DNA from: Kosakonia sacchari
GTDB taxonomy: Bacteria > Pseudomonadota > Gammaproteobacteria > Enterobacterales > Enterobacteriaceae
Assembly (NCBI GenBank): GCA_900109485.1
Contig: FOAY01000009.1
Location: 1 to 64,000, forward strand
Direction of reading: 5' to 3'
Length of the DNA: 64,000 bases
How positions within the stretch are numbered: position 1 is the first letter of the stretch; each line of letters begins with the position of its first letter. The notes under the pieces are model-generated. The model saw nothing but the letters and a program-made list of their open reading frames with translations, was not told the DNA's origin and searched no databases. Below are positions 50,645 through 59,600 of this stretch, in pieces. Both the position numbers and the translations under genes were made by a program.

Positions 50645-50672
50645 CAGGCACAGAGTCGGTACTCTGTGCCTG
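50645..50672 (-). terminator. Strong hairpin downstream of hcp
   Basis: A perfect 12-bp stem (CAGGCACAGAGT / ACTCTGTGCCTG) with a CGGT loop, about 30 bases after the hcp stop codon. There is no T-run, so it may act as a 3' stabiliser that keeps hcp mRNA abundant, or a partial terminator before the effector gene. Confidence 0.6.
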
Positions 50673-50701
50673 TCGTAATGCGCGTCAAAAAAACAGCAGC
50701 A

Positions 50702-51184
50702 TTACGCTTCTTTGTTTTCCTTGATGTTCCAGCCAGCGCTGGTTTCAGCACCTTTACCACCGGAAGAGGACTGCTCCCAGTACTGCTGTTTCACTTTCGC
50801 AGCCTGGAATGCATAGGTCACACCCACGGTGTCGCCGTTATCCGCACCGGTGTACTGAACAGACGTCACCAGCACATCTTCCAGCGTGATACGTGCGTAT
50901 TCAACCTGCTGGCCACCGGCTTTGCAGACGGAAAGCTCAACCTTGGACAGGTGCTTACCGCTGGCGCAGTGTTTCAGGACAGCCGTCGTGGATTTATCAA
51001 TGAGTGCATTTACGTGAAGGTCGTTGAAATTGACTTTACCGGCACCGCCGCCACCGCCAACACTCATATTTCCTGGCTGTGAAGCGCCCCAGGAAAAAGA
51101 TGTGATATCAGTCCAGCCGGTGTGGTTAGAGTCTTTAGATTCACCCGTAACTCCATCGACCTTCAGAAACATATCAATAGCCAT
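50702..51184 (-). CDS. hcp: Hcp tube protein (TssD)
   Basis: Forms the hexameric rings of the expelled inner tube. Typical Hcp text: MAIDMFLKVDGVTGESKDSNHTGW-type opening, SFSWGASQPGN, KVNFNDLHVNALIDKSTTAVLKHCASGKHL and ITLEDVLVTSVQYTG. The 160-residue length is normal, with no C-terminal toxin extension. A GAAGAG site precedes the ATG. It is separated from neighbours by 240-270-base spacers on both sides, suggesting its own promoter, and is followed by a strong hairpin. Confidence 0.96.
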   Translation of the reverse strand: MAIDMFLKVDGVTGESKDSNHTGWTDITSFSWGASQPGNMSVGGGGGAGKVNFNDLHVNALIDKSTTAVLKHCASGKHLSKVELSVCKAGGQQVEYARITLEDVLVTSVQYTGADNGDTVGVTYAFQAAKVKQQYWEQSSSGGKGAETSAGWNIKENKEA

Positions 51185-51295
51185 AATATTTACTCTTCGT
51201 TAATGATAAATATTGCTTTCGAAAAAGCGCTTATATGGCAAACGGGTAAGCATGGGGCCGAATAAAACCGTCCATATTTTACCTCTGCCTCGTTG

Positions 51296-51323
51296 CTGTA
51301 CAGCCGGGGGCTGTACAGTTTTT
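51296..51323 (+). terminator. Orphan terminator on the plus strand upstream of hcp
   Basis: A perfect 10-bp stem (CTGTACAGCC / GGCTGTACAG) with a GGG loop followed by TTTTT on the plus strand. No plus-strand gene lies immediately before it. It could end an antisense or small RNA reading out of the hcp promoter region, or act as an attenuator in the leader of the small gene at 51448. Confidence 0.7.
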
Positions 51324-51447
51324 CACTTTCCCGCGTATTGCAGGAAATTGAAAACTCGTCATTGTTGTTGTCCGCCTGGCACTAGACAACGCTGACAGCG
51401 CTACCTAAAATCCCCCTTTATCTTCTATTAACCTGGATGGTCAGAAA

Positions 51448-51657
51448 ATGAAAAAGGGTATTGCGCTGTTATTCATCTGCTTTTTCGCGGTCATCGGCAT
51501 CTACACTTTCATTGATATTATTGAGTCAGTGCTTAACGTCGCCCGCTATGAAACTTTCACACTTGCCGCCTCAGGAACTCTCTTCGGCAAGGCGGTATTT
51601 TTACTCGTCGTGATTGTTGCTTTTATCCTTTCCATTAAGTTTTATCGGAAAAATTAA
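51448..51657 (+). CDS. Small two-helix membrane protein
   Basis: A 69-residue protein with two hydrophobic helices (IALLFICFFAVIGIYTFIDII and KAVFLLVVIVAFILSIKFY) and a basic tail. It is the only plus-strand gene inside the secretion cluster. The upstream sequence has a modest CTGGATGG site. No family was recognised; it could be an immunity or accessory membrane protein, or an unrelated passenger. It is convergent with the Tae4 gene. Confidence 0.5.
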   Translation: MKKGIALLFICFFAVIGIYTFIDIIESVLNVARYETFTLAASGTLFGKAVFLLVVIVAFILSIKFYRKN

Positions 51658-51800
51658 ATCTTCGATTTTATTTTTTCCGCGACGGCGTAAATAGCGATGG
51701 ATGCGGCAACAATAGCAACCAGTAAAAACAATCCTTTGTCATCCCTTCAGCGATGTTTTTTGGTGAATTCACAGGTCAACTCCTTGTACGCCACCAACTG

Positions 51801-52295
51801 TTATTTTAATTCCCAAAACCATATTTCCTGACAATACGGATAACAGTCTGAGTTACAGAGGAAAGAGTTGCTGGTCAGCGGTTCCAGCATATCGATATGC
51901 CCCCCACCGTAACCCTCAATTTTATTAAAGAACACCACACCCCGGCGCTTTAAAAGTGCTCGCCCGCCCTGGACTTTATCAGTGTAGATTTCTGCCTTAC
52001 CAAAAACATCGGCCCGATTTAATTGGTCAGCCAGCAATTTGGCGCCCATTTCAAATTTCTTACCTTTATATGGGCCACTTTTTATTGTAAAACGCCCGGT
52101 AAATTCAATGTTACATTTCAGCAGAGCCAAACTCATTCTTACGGCACAGGTATTCTTATATTGTTCGCCTTGCCGTATTAAATCGGCATAATCATAGCCA
52201 ATTTCTGAAAATAAAACTTCGGGAGCAACATATCCTGCACGGGTATCATTTGATGAGTAATGCTGTTTTTTTAATTGCTCGTATAACGGTCTCAT
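51801..52295 (-). CDS. tae4: T6SS peptidoglycan amidase effector, Tae4 family
   Basis: A 164-residue papain-like (NlpC/P60-related) endopeptidase that cleaves the D-Glu-mDAP bond of peptidoglycan stems in target cells. The catalytic cysteine is in QYKNTCAVRMSLAL, matching the Tae4 signature, and the histidine is in GYGGGHIDMLEP. Two cysteine pairs near the end (FLCNSDCYPYC) may form disulfides. The start at 52295 has GGGAG upstream. The immunity gene is upstream rather than downstream, in a 4-base overlap. Confidence 0.9.
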   Translation of the reverse strand: MRPLYEQLKKQHYSSNDTRAGYVAPEVLFSEIGYDYADLIRQGEQYKNTCAVRMSLALLKCNIEFTGRFTIKSGPYKGKKFEMGAKLLADQLNRADVFGKAEIYTDKVQGGRALLKRRGVVFFNKIEGYGGGHIDMLEPLTSNSFLCNSDCYPYCQEIWFWELK

Positions 52296-52723
52296 TTTTG
52301 GCTCCCTTTTTTGCAAGGCAGAAATTCCGTCATCGACTCAACAATAAAGTTGGCGGCAGATTGCTTACGCTGTTCAGTGCTCAGCTTTGCCAGACGTGAG
52401 AAAACGTACTCATGGGCAGAACCCGGCAGTATCTTCTTATACCCACACCACGCTTTCCCTTCCGTTGCATCCAACACGCCGAGAAAATACATATCCGCTT
52501 TGATACGTTCGCGCTCGTTACCTTTATTGTTCCAGGCATTAAAAAAACGTTCGGCAGTCAGATTCACATCGTGCCCGGTTAACAGAGACGGATCGCGTGG
52601 AAATACAGAGGTATCATCTTCCGGCAATGATTGAGCCCGGGGGTATTGATAAGTTTGTGTTTCGGCTAAAACCAGGGTTGAGAAAACCAGCAGACCGCTA
52701 ACAGCTATTCGGTATAGATTCAT
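52292..52723 (-). CDS. tai4: Periplasmic immunity protein, Tai4 family
   Basis: Neutralises Tae4 in the periplasm of the producer. The ATG at 52723 follows AAGGA and gives a signal peptide (MNLYRIAVSGLLVFSTLVLA). The mature ~122 residues are helical, with a Tai4/Rap-like GYKKILPGSAHEYVF region and a conserved-looking cysteine pair (AWCGYKK and LPCKKG). The longer frame to 52780 adds a cysteine-rich leader without support. It sits 64 bases after tssC. Confidence 0.85.
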   Translation of the reverse strand: MNLYRIAVSGLLVFSTLVLAETQTYQYPRAQSLPEDDTSVFPRDPSLLTGHDVNLTAERFFNAWNNKGNERERIKADMYFLGVLDATEGKAWCGYKKILPGSAHEYVFSRLAKLSTEQRKQSAANFIVESMTEFLPCKKGSQK

Positions 52724-52787
52724 CGCATATCCTTCTGTCATGAAATCCTTCATGCCGCAGGCACACCCTGCCTGCGGCACCTTCTGC

Positions 52788-54287
52788 TTACGCCTCTTTG
52801 GTTTTCAGCGATGGCAGTTTTGACACCAGACGCAGCGACACGGTCAGACCTTCCAGCTGGTAGTGCGGACGCAGGAAGAATTTCGCGGCGTAGTAACCTG
52901 GGTTGTCCTCGATCTCCTGCACCTGCACTTCGGCCGCTGCCAACGGTTTACGCGCTTTGGTTTCCTGCGAGGAGTTCGCCGGGTCGCCGTCGACGTAGTT
53001 CATCACCCAATCGTTCAGCCAGCGTTCCATTTCGTCGCGCTCGCGGAAGGAGCCGATTTTGTCGCGCACAATGCACTTCAGGTAGTGCGCAAAACGGCAG
53101 CAGGCGAAGAGATACGGCAGACGGGAAGCCAGACGCGCGTTGGCGGTGGCATCGACATCGTGGTACTCGGTCGGTTTTTGCAGCGACTGCGCGCCGATAA
53201 AGGCGGCAAAGTCAGAGTTTTTACGGTGGATCAGCGGCATAAAGCCGTTTTTTGCCAGCTCCGCTTCGCGGCGATCGCTGATGGCAATCTCGGTCGGGCA
53301 CTTCATGTCCACGCCGCCATCGTCGCTCGGGAAGGTGTGGCACGGCAGATTTTCCACCGCCCCGCCGGATTCGACGCCGCGAATCGAGGTGCACCAGCCG
53401 TACTCTTTAAAGGAGCGGTTGATGTTGGTCGCCATCGCGTAAGCGGCGTTAGCCCAGGTGTAGTTGTTGTGGTTCGCGCCGTCGGTCTCTTCTTCAAAAT
53501 CGAAGCTATCCACCGGGTTAGTGCGAATGCCGTACGGCAGACGGGAGAGGAAACGCGGCATTACCAGACCTAAGTAACGGGCATCTTCCGATTCACGCAA
53601 TGAACGCCAGGCGGCGTATTCGGTGTTCTGGAAGATTTTCGTCAGATCGCGCGGGTTCGCCAGCTCCTGCCAGGACTCCATCTGCATCACGCTTGGCGCA
53701 GTGCCGGTGATAAACGGGCAGTGCGCCGCCGCGCCGATACGCGCCATCTCGCCGAGCAGCTCAACATCCTGCGGACTGTGGTCGAAGTAGTAATCGCCCA
53801 CCAGGCAGCCAAACGGTTCGCCGCCGAACTGACCGTACTCTTCTTCGTAGATTTTTTTGAAGATCGGGCTCTGATCCCAGCCGACGCCTTTAAAACGCTT
53901 CAGGTTACGCCCCAGTTCCTGCTTGGAGATGCTCATAAAGCGAATTTTCAGCATCTCATCGGTTTCCGTGTTATTCACCAGATGGCTGAGTCCGCGCCAG
54001 GCGCTCTCCAGCTTCTGAAACTCTTCGTGGTGGATAATCTGGTTAATCTGCTGCGACAGCTTCTCATCGATACCGGCAATCAGGTTCTGAATGGTGCGGT
54101 AGGTGTCGTTGGAGAAGGTCACGGTATTTTCCAGCGCCTGCTGCGCCAGCGTTTTCACCGCGCTTTCGACCGCAGAACGCGCCTGGTCGGTTTTCGGGCG
54201 GAACTCTTTGTTCAGCAGCGAGCTAAATTCGTCCTGGCTGAAGGCCTGGGCGCCCTGCTGTTCACGTTGTTGCGAAGGATTGCTCAT
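52788..54287 (-). CDS. tssC: T6SS sheath large subunit TssC
   Basis: With TssB forms the contractile sheath. Typical text: FRPKTDQARSAVESAVKTLAQQAL near the start, LESAWRGLSHLVNNTETDEML, PFGCLVGDYYFDHSPQDVELL and the C-terminal FFLRPHYQLEGLTVSLRLVSKLPS. The length of 499 aa is normal. GAGGAG lies before the ATG, and three bases separate it from tssB. Confidence 0.97.
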   Translation of the reverse strand: MSNPSQQREQQGAQAFSQDEFSSLLNKEFRPKTDQARSAVESAVKTLAQQALENTVTFSNDTYRTIQNLIAGIDEKLSQQINQIIHHEEFQKLESAWRGLSHLVNNTETDEMLKIRFMSISKQELGRNLKRFKGVGWDQSPIFKKIYEEEYGQFGGEPFGCLVGDYYFDHSPQDVELLGEMARIGAAAHCPFITGTAPSVMQMESWQELANPRDLTKIFQNTEYAAWRSLRESEDARYLGLVMPRFLSRLPYGIRTNPVDSFDFEEETDGANHNNYTWANAAYAMATNINRSFKEYGWCTSIRGVESGGAVENLPCHTFPSDDGGVDMKCPTEIAISDRREAELAKNGFMPLIHRKNSDFAAFIGAQSLQKPTEYHDVDATANARLASRLPYLFACCRFAHYLKCIVRDKIGSFRERDEMERWLNDWVMNYVDGDPANSSQETKARKPLAAAEVQVQEIEDNPGYYAAKFFLRPHYQLEGLTVSLRLVSKLPSLKTKEA

Positions 54288-54290
54288 GGT

Positions 54291-54815
54291 TTACTCCTCT
54301 TTGCCTTGCGCGTTCTCGTCGCTGTTCGGCAACTGGCTAAGGGATTTCAGCAGCGTCGGATCCTGCAACACTTTGGCGATCAGCTCTTCCGCGCCGTTTT
54401 TCCCGTCCATATAGGTCAGCAGGTTGGAAAGCTGCGTGCGGGCTTCCAGCAGTTTGTTCAGCGGCTCGACTTTGCGGGCGATGGCATCCGGCAGGAAGTC
54501 ATCCATGCTGTCGAAGGTGAGATCGACGTTCAACCGGCCTTCACCCGTCAGCGTGTTATCCACGTTGAAGGCGACGCGCGGTTTCAGTGCTTTCATACGC
54601 TCATCGAAGTTGTCGACATCGATCTCGAGGAATTTACGCTCCTCAATAGACGGTAAGTTCTCCACCGGTTTCCCGACCAGATCCGCCATAACGCCCATCA
54701 CAAACGGAAGCTGGATTTTGCGCTCTGCGCCATAAACTTCCACGTCGTACTCAATCTGTACGCGCGGCGCGCGGTTGCGGGCGATAAATTTTTGACCACT
54801 GTTACTTATTGGCAT
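54291..54815 (-). CDS. tssB: T6SS sheath small subunit TssB
   Basis: The 174-residue partner of TssC; ClpV recognises its N-terminal region once the sheath contracts. Visible motifs are RAPRVQIEYDVEVYGAERK, LPFVMGVMADL and FDSMDDFLPDAIARKVEPL. The ATG at 54815 is chosen because GGAGA lies six bases upstream; the ATG at 54827 overlaps that site. Confidence 0.96.
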   Translation of the reverse strand: MPISNSGQKFIARNRAPRVQIEYDVEVYGAERKIQLPFVMGVMADLVGKPVENLPSIEERKFLEIDVDNFDERMKALKPRVAFNVDNTLTGEGRLNVDLTFDSMDDFLPDAIARKVEPLNKLLEARTQLSNLLTYMDGKNGAEELIAKVLQDPTLLKSLSQLPNSDENAQGKEE

Positions 54816-54889
54816 GATGTTCTCCATCGAATATGCGCGGTGAAGGTTTGACGGCCGGCGACGCGCCTGTCGTCATAACACGGTACGCG

Positions 54890-55903
54890 TCACTCCTGAC
54901 GCCCAAAGATGTTTTGCAACTGGCTTACGCCGTCGGGCGCCAGATCGCGAATAATTTCCATAAAATCGAGTTCGATTAATCGCTGTACGCGATCGATCAT
55001 CAGCGGTGCCGGGTGACTCGGTTCATGCTGAGTAAAGTATTGCTTCACTTTCTCCAGCATCAACTGTGCGTCGGCGCGCGTCGTGACCTGCGCCGTGCGC
55101 CAGTCGGCGTGCGCCGCGAGCGGTGCGGCAACCGCCTGCGGTGCCGGGGTTTTTTGCTCCTCCCCTGCGGACGGCGCAGGCTGCTCATCGCCACGGGAAG
55201 TGCGGCTTGCTCCGGCAATCATGCTGACTGTTTTCAGTAACTGTTCCATTTCCGGCACCCCGCTTTCGCCCAGTTGTTCCAGCAGCCATGTACGGATGGT
55301 TTGCAGGCGCCCTTCAATCTGCCCGATAGCTTCAATACCGGGCTGACCGCCGCGTACCAGTTCATCAATCAAACGCACCCGACCGCCCGGGTAACCCGCG
55401 CATTCGGTTTTGCTGCCATCCAGCAGCGCCTGCGCATCGCGCACGTTCAGCTCATCACCATTGCTGCGTAACAGTATCGACTGGCGCAGCGTGGTGGTGA
55501 GCGCGGATTTGTCGCTCAACGCAGCCAGCGCATTAATACGGTAGAAGGGATCAAATTCACCGCCATCGGTAAGCGACGGCCAGAGCTGATCCCAGTACAG
55601 CGCCAGCGCCTGGCCCAGCAGCAGCAAGCCGTCTGCGTAGCCTTCCAGCCCGCGACGGCGCGTCCATGCGTGGGTCAGCGCCAGCATGACGCGAATATCT
55701 TTCGTGCGTTCCAGCAGCGAGGTGGCCAGTTTTTCCACGCGGTTCCAGTCGGCGGGTTCGGCAGGAATGATCGTGCTGCCGAACTGCTGCTCGGCTTTAC
55801 CGAGGCTGGCCTGCTCCATCGCCTGGAAGTCGGCGTCATACTCCAGATTCTCGCCGCACGGTTGCTCCGGCGTGACCGGAGCCAGTAAAGAGTCAATCGT
55901 CAT
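54890..55903 (-). CDS. tssA: T6SS cap/priming protein TssA
   Basis: Coordinates tail tube and sheath assembly. The ImpA_N domain is at the N-terminus (IDSLLAPVTPEQPCGENLEYD, WDQLWPSLTDGGEFDPFYRINAL). After a Pro/Ala linker comes the short C-terminal domain LDFMEIIRDLAPDGVSQLQNIFG. The 337-residue length places it in the short TssA class (TssA1-like), as in H1-type systems. The ATG at 55903 is preferred over a TTG two codons upstream. Confidence 0.93.
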   Translation of the reverse strand: MTIDSLLAPVTPEQPCGENLEYDADFQAMEQASLGKAEQQFGSTIIPAEPADWNRVEKLATSLLERTKDIRVMLALTHAWTRRRGLEGYADGLLLLGQALALYWDQLWPSLTDGGEFDPFYRINALAALSDKSALTTTLRQSILLRSNGDELNVRDAQALLDGSKTECAGYPGGRVRLIDELVRGGQPGIEAIGQIEGRLQTIRTWLLEQLGESGVPEMEQLLKTVSMIAGASRTSRGDEQPAPSAGEEQKTPAPQAVAAPLAAHADWRTAQVTTRADAQLMLEKVKQYFTQHEPSHPAPLMIDRVQRLIELDFMEIIRDLAPDGVSQLQNIFGRQE

Positions 55904-55914
55904 CCGCAACCTGC

Positions 55915-56622
55915 TTATTCAAACATCGGTGGGTAAAGACCGTGGCGACCGGGTCTTGCGCCCCCCGCCGGGTCAAACAGCAGCGTAAAGAGCTGCCCGG
56001 TAAAATTGCCGCTGTGTACGTGTGTATAAAGCGGATAGCCGTCGCTGCGGTTGGTCCACCAGAAACTGATCTGGCGCGACGGGTCAAAACATTCGGCGGC
56101 CTGATTCCAGCCAATGGTCGATTCGCCGTCGCCTTCGTAACCGATCACATCAAGAATTTCCGAGCGCGACTCCGGCGCAACCAGTTGCACGGGCGGAATC
56201 GAAAGTAGCGCCTGGTCGAGCTGTTCCGGCGAGTAGCCATTGCGGATTGCGTGCAGCAGCGTGCGACCCAGTTGCTGATACCAGTCGCCCGCCTGCGCCA
56301 GATGGCGCGGCGTCCACTCCAGCGGGTTAATCGCCATTAGCGCGCAAATCGGATACTGGCGCCCGACGCTGTCGCGGCCCGGCAGCAGACAGCCCATTTG
56401 CACCTGCTGCCCGCCAAGCATGGGCGGGACAACAAAATTCCACACCGGCGCATTGCCGAACTGGCGATCGCTGGCGCGCTGTTCTTCTTTTTGCCAGTTC
56501 ATCAACCCCACCTGGAACCAGTGGGACCACTGCCGTTGCAGCGCATCGGGAAAGCGGCGCTGTAAAAAATCACCGGCACTCGGCAGTTTTCCGTACCAGC
56601 TAATTGCTGAAGTCATCGTCAT
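55915..56622 (-). CDS. tagF: T6SS post-translational repressor TagF
   Basis: TagF family protein of 235 residues, which restrains assembly independently of phosphorylation, in other bacteria by binding Fha. Text: WYGKLPSAGDFLQRRFP, FVVPPMLGGQQVQMGCLLPGRDSVGRQYPIC and FWWTNRSDGYP. It is a free-standing protein here, not fused to PppA. The ATG at 56622 follows AAAGGA and lies 18 bases after the tssM stop, whereas the longer frame would overlap tssM. Confidence 0.93.
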   Translation of the reverse strand: MTMTSAISWYGKLPSAGDFLQRRFPDALQRQWSHWFQVGLMNWQKEEQRASDRQFGNAPVWNFVVPPMLGGQQVQMGCLLPGRDSVGRQYPICALMAINPLEWTPRHLAQAGDWYQQLGRTLLHAIRNGYSPEQLDQALLSIPPVQLVAPESRSEILDVIGYEGDGESTIGWNQAAECFDPSRQISFWWTNRSDGYPLYTHVHSGNFTGQLFTLLFDPAGGARPGRHGLYPPMFE

Positions 56623-56639
56623 TGGCGTTCCTTTGCAGT

Positions 56640-59600
56640 TCAAGGACATGCGAAACGGGGAAGCTGGAACGGGTTGCGGATGCTGTTAGGCGCAAACTCC
56701 AGCGTCACCTGATGCCCGTCAACGGTGAATGTCGCCTGGCGGCTAAGGCTGCTACTGCCGGGGCTGACGCGGGCTTTATCGAAAAAGCGATTCAGTGCCC
56801 ACGCGCCGTTGGTGACCAGCGTCGCGGTGGTGCCGCTGGCCAGACCGAGTTGCATCCGCACCTGGTTGGTTCCGCCCGATCCCGGCCAGTTAACGATTTG
56901 TACCGCCTGCGGCCCGTGGCTGTAACGCAGGATTTGCCCGTCCACATCCAGCGTCATGGTCAGGATGGTGTTATCCATACGCACCGTGCGCACGGTGGTA
57001 CGAAACGACGGCGTGGTGCTGCCATTGGCAAAGAAAGCATCGCGGATAGACTGCGCCTGCTGGAACGGCACCAGCACACCTTCGCTGCCCGGCAGCGTTT
57101 TGCCGTCGATACCCGGCATAAAGCGCCAGGTGGATTGCGTGGTATCGACTTTATTGGTCAGATTATCGCGAAAAAAGGTATCCATCAGACCGGTGCCCGG
57201 CGCGAACATGCGCGCCAGATCGTCCGGCGTCACTTCACTGCTGGCTGAGCGCACCAGCGGATAACGCCCGGCGATGGCCTGACGGCAGAAGCTGCCCACT
57301 TCAACGCTGATACGCTTGCGAACATTTTCCAGATCCCGGCGCTGTGTATCGCTGCTGGCTCCTACGGCCATGTTGCTGAACATGGTTTGCAGGCCGCCAG
57401 GCAGACGTCCGGCGCTGGCCTGTAAACGGCTGATCGCTTCACCACCCGGCGGAGGCATCCCGCTGTTGGCAGCATCCTGAACGGCGGTCAGATAGCGGTA
57501 CAGCTCATCAACCTGCTTGAGAAAATCATCAAAGACGATGGTTTTCCCGCCCTTTTCCAGCGGCTGTGCCAGTTCGATAATCGGCGCAAAGTGCTCGGTG
57601 ACGCGCTGTTCCGGTGTCTGGCTGACTGCGGCATTGGTGGTTTCTGCTGCGCCATCGTGGTTGCTGAACAGAGTTTCCAGCATCTGCGTACCACGGTTAG
57701 CGCTGCCAGCGCTTTTCGCTTTTTCAGCGTCTTCCGGCTCATCCCGCGTCAGTTTCAGTTGCTGACTCAGGTTGAGCACCAGCCGACGCAGCGGTGAGTT
57801 GTTGCCGGAGAGCAAGCGCGCCGTATTGATGCGCTGATTCAGATCGGCGCTGTTATTCAGCTGAATGTCGCTTAAGAAGCTGTCCCACAGGGCGATAAAG
57901 TCGCGGGCGTAGAGCTGGCGCACCGCGTTATCCGTCTGCTGTTTGTCTTCCGGCTGCGTGGTCGCACCCAGTACCCAGCTATCATCTTCATGCAGGGAAG
58001 CGGTGACCGGTGCAATCTTTGCGTTGAAGGTATTCCAGTAGCCGTCCGGCGTGTACAGCCCCGGCAGACCTTCGCTCACTGGCTTGCCGCTTTTACGCGA
58101 AAAGACCAGCTCGCTTTGCGGCCCGCCCAGTGAAGCCAGCGAAACCGGCTTCAGGTTGTCATCATGTTCCAGCAGACGTTTCAGTCGGCCATAAACACGC
58201 GTGGAGAGCGGTTGCTGGTTAATCATTGCCTGCTCGCGGCTGATTAACGCCTCATCTTTAGCGTACGGCGACGACTGAATTTGCGGCTCCAGCAGTTGCG
58301 TCAAATGCCATTCAAGCTGGCGGATCTGCGCTTTGGTGACGTTCTGCGGCAGATTGCGCTCCAGATTGAGCATCACCCACGAATGCAGGAATTTGCCGTC
58401 GTAATGTTTCGGCTGATAGAGCATCTGGTAGGCTTTCAGCGCCTCGTAGCTGTATTCCACATCGCTGCCGTTATCGTTGCGCAGCCAGGTGGTAATGCGC
58501 ATCGCCACTTCCGGTAACAGCATCTGTTGCAGTGCTTTCTGGTACAGCGTCTGTGAGGCATCAGCCACATCATTACCGCGATACAATCCCATACGACGGG
58601 TGATCGGCGGATTGTTGATGTCGAACGCGTCACTCTGCGGCAGCGCGGAAAGCCCGTTCAGCAGCGGCAGCATGGCAAACAGATCGCCCTGCTGGCGGCT
58701 GCGCAGCGCTTTGATCTCCTGATCCAGCGCCGGCACTTTGGCCTGCACTTCATCAAGGTAATCTTTGTTATTGCCGTAGCTGGTCAGCCACAAGGCGCTG
58801 ATAATAATCAGCAGCGCCAGCAACGCCGCATAACCGGACCAGATCACCGCCCGGCTGCGTAGCTCCCACCAGCGGTTTTGTCCGGCAATCCCCGCTTCCT
58901 GGAAGATGACGTTTTGCAGCACATGCTTGATAAAGAAGCTCTGCCCTTTTCCACCCGGGACCGGCGCCTCTTTACTCACCGAATCCCAGTTATCCCCGGC
59001 TTTCCCCTGCGGCAGCGAGAGCGCCCGGCTGAGTTCGCCCATCACGCGGTCGAAAGGCAGACCTTCCTGCGTGCCGCTGGCAAAGTAGATACCGCGCGGT
59101 GAGAATTCGGTTTCAAAGTTAGAGCGGGCAAACAGCGTGTTCAGGTAGTCAGAGAGCAGCGGGCGAAGTGCGGCGAACTCCTGCGGAAACAGGAAACATT
59201 CCGCGCGCGCCTGCGCATCGCTTTCCCGCAACAGCGTATCCGGCAGCGCCGCATCCAGCCGCTGCTGTAACAGGGCAAATTCCTGCAGAAAACTGCCCTG
59301 CAAGTCAAAATCCGCCAGTCTGGCTTTTTCCCACGGGAAGGTGAAACCCCAGATCTGGTCGCGCTGCGCTTTGTCAAAACCGGCAAAATAGGCGCGAAAA
59401 CCTTTCAGCAAGTCGGCTTTGGTTATCAGCACGTAAACCGGGAAACGAATGCCCAACTGTTCATGCAACTCGGTCAGGCGCTGGCGTAAATTGAGCGCCT
59501 GTTCGCGGGAGGCTTCTGCGGATTGCGTCAGCAGATCGGCGATGCTGATCGTTACAATCACACCGTTTATCGGCTGGCGACGACGGTATTTTTGCAGCAG

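Noticed and set aside
51213..51395. A 60-codon plus-strand ORF upstream of the small membrane gene
   Set aside because: It is interrupted in function by the terminator at 51296-51323 and is rich in Cys/Arg/Pro without any pattern.
51654..51735. A minus-strand hydrophobic peptide (LFLLVAIVAASIAIYAV...) opposite the end of the small membrane gene
   Set aside because: It has a plausible membrane-helix sequence but only a TTG start directly abutting its Shine-Dalgarno and a stop codon just upstream; too weak to annotate.
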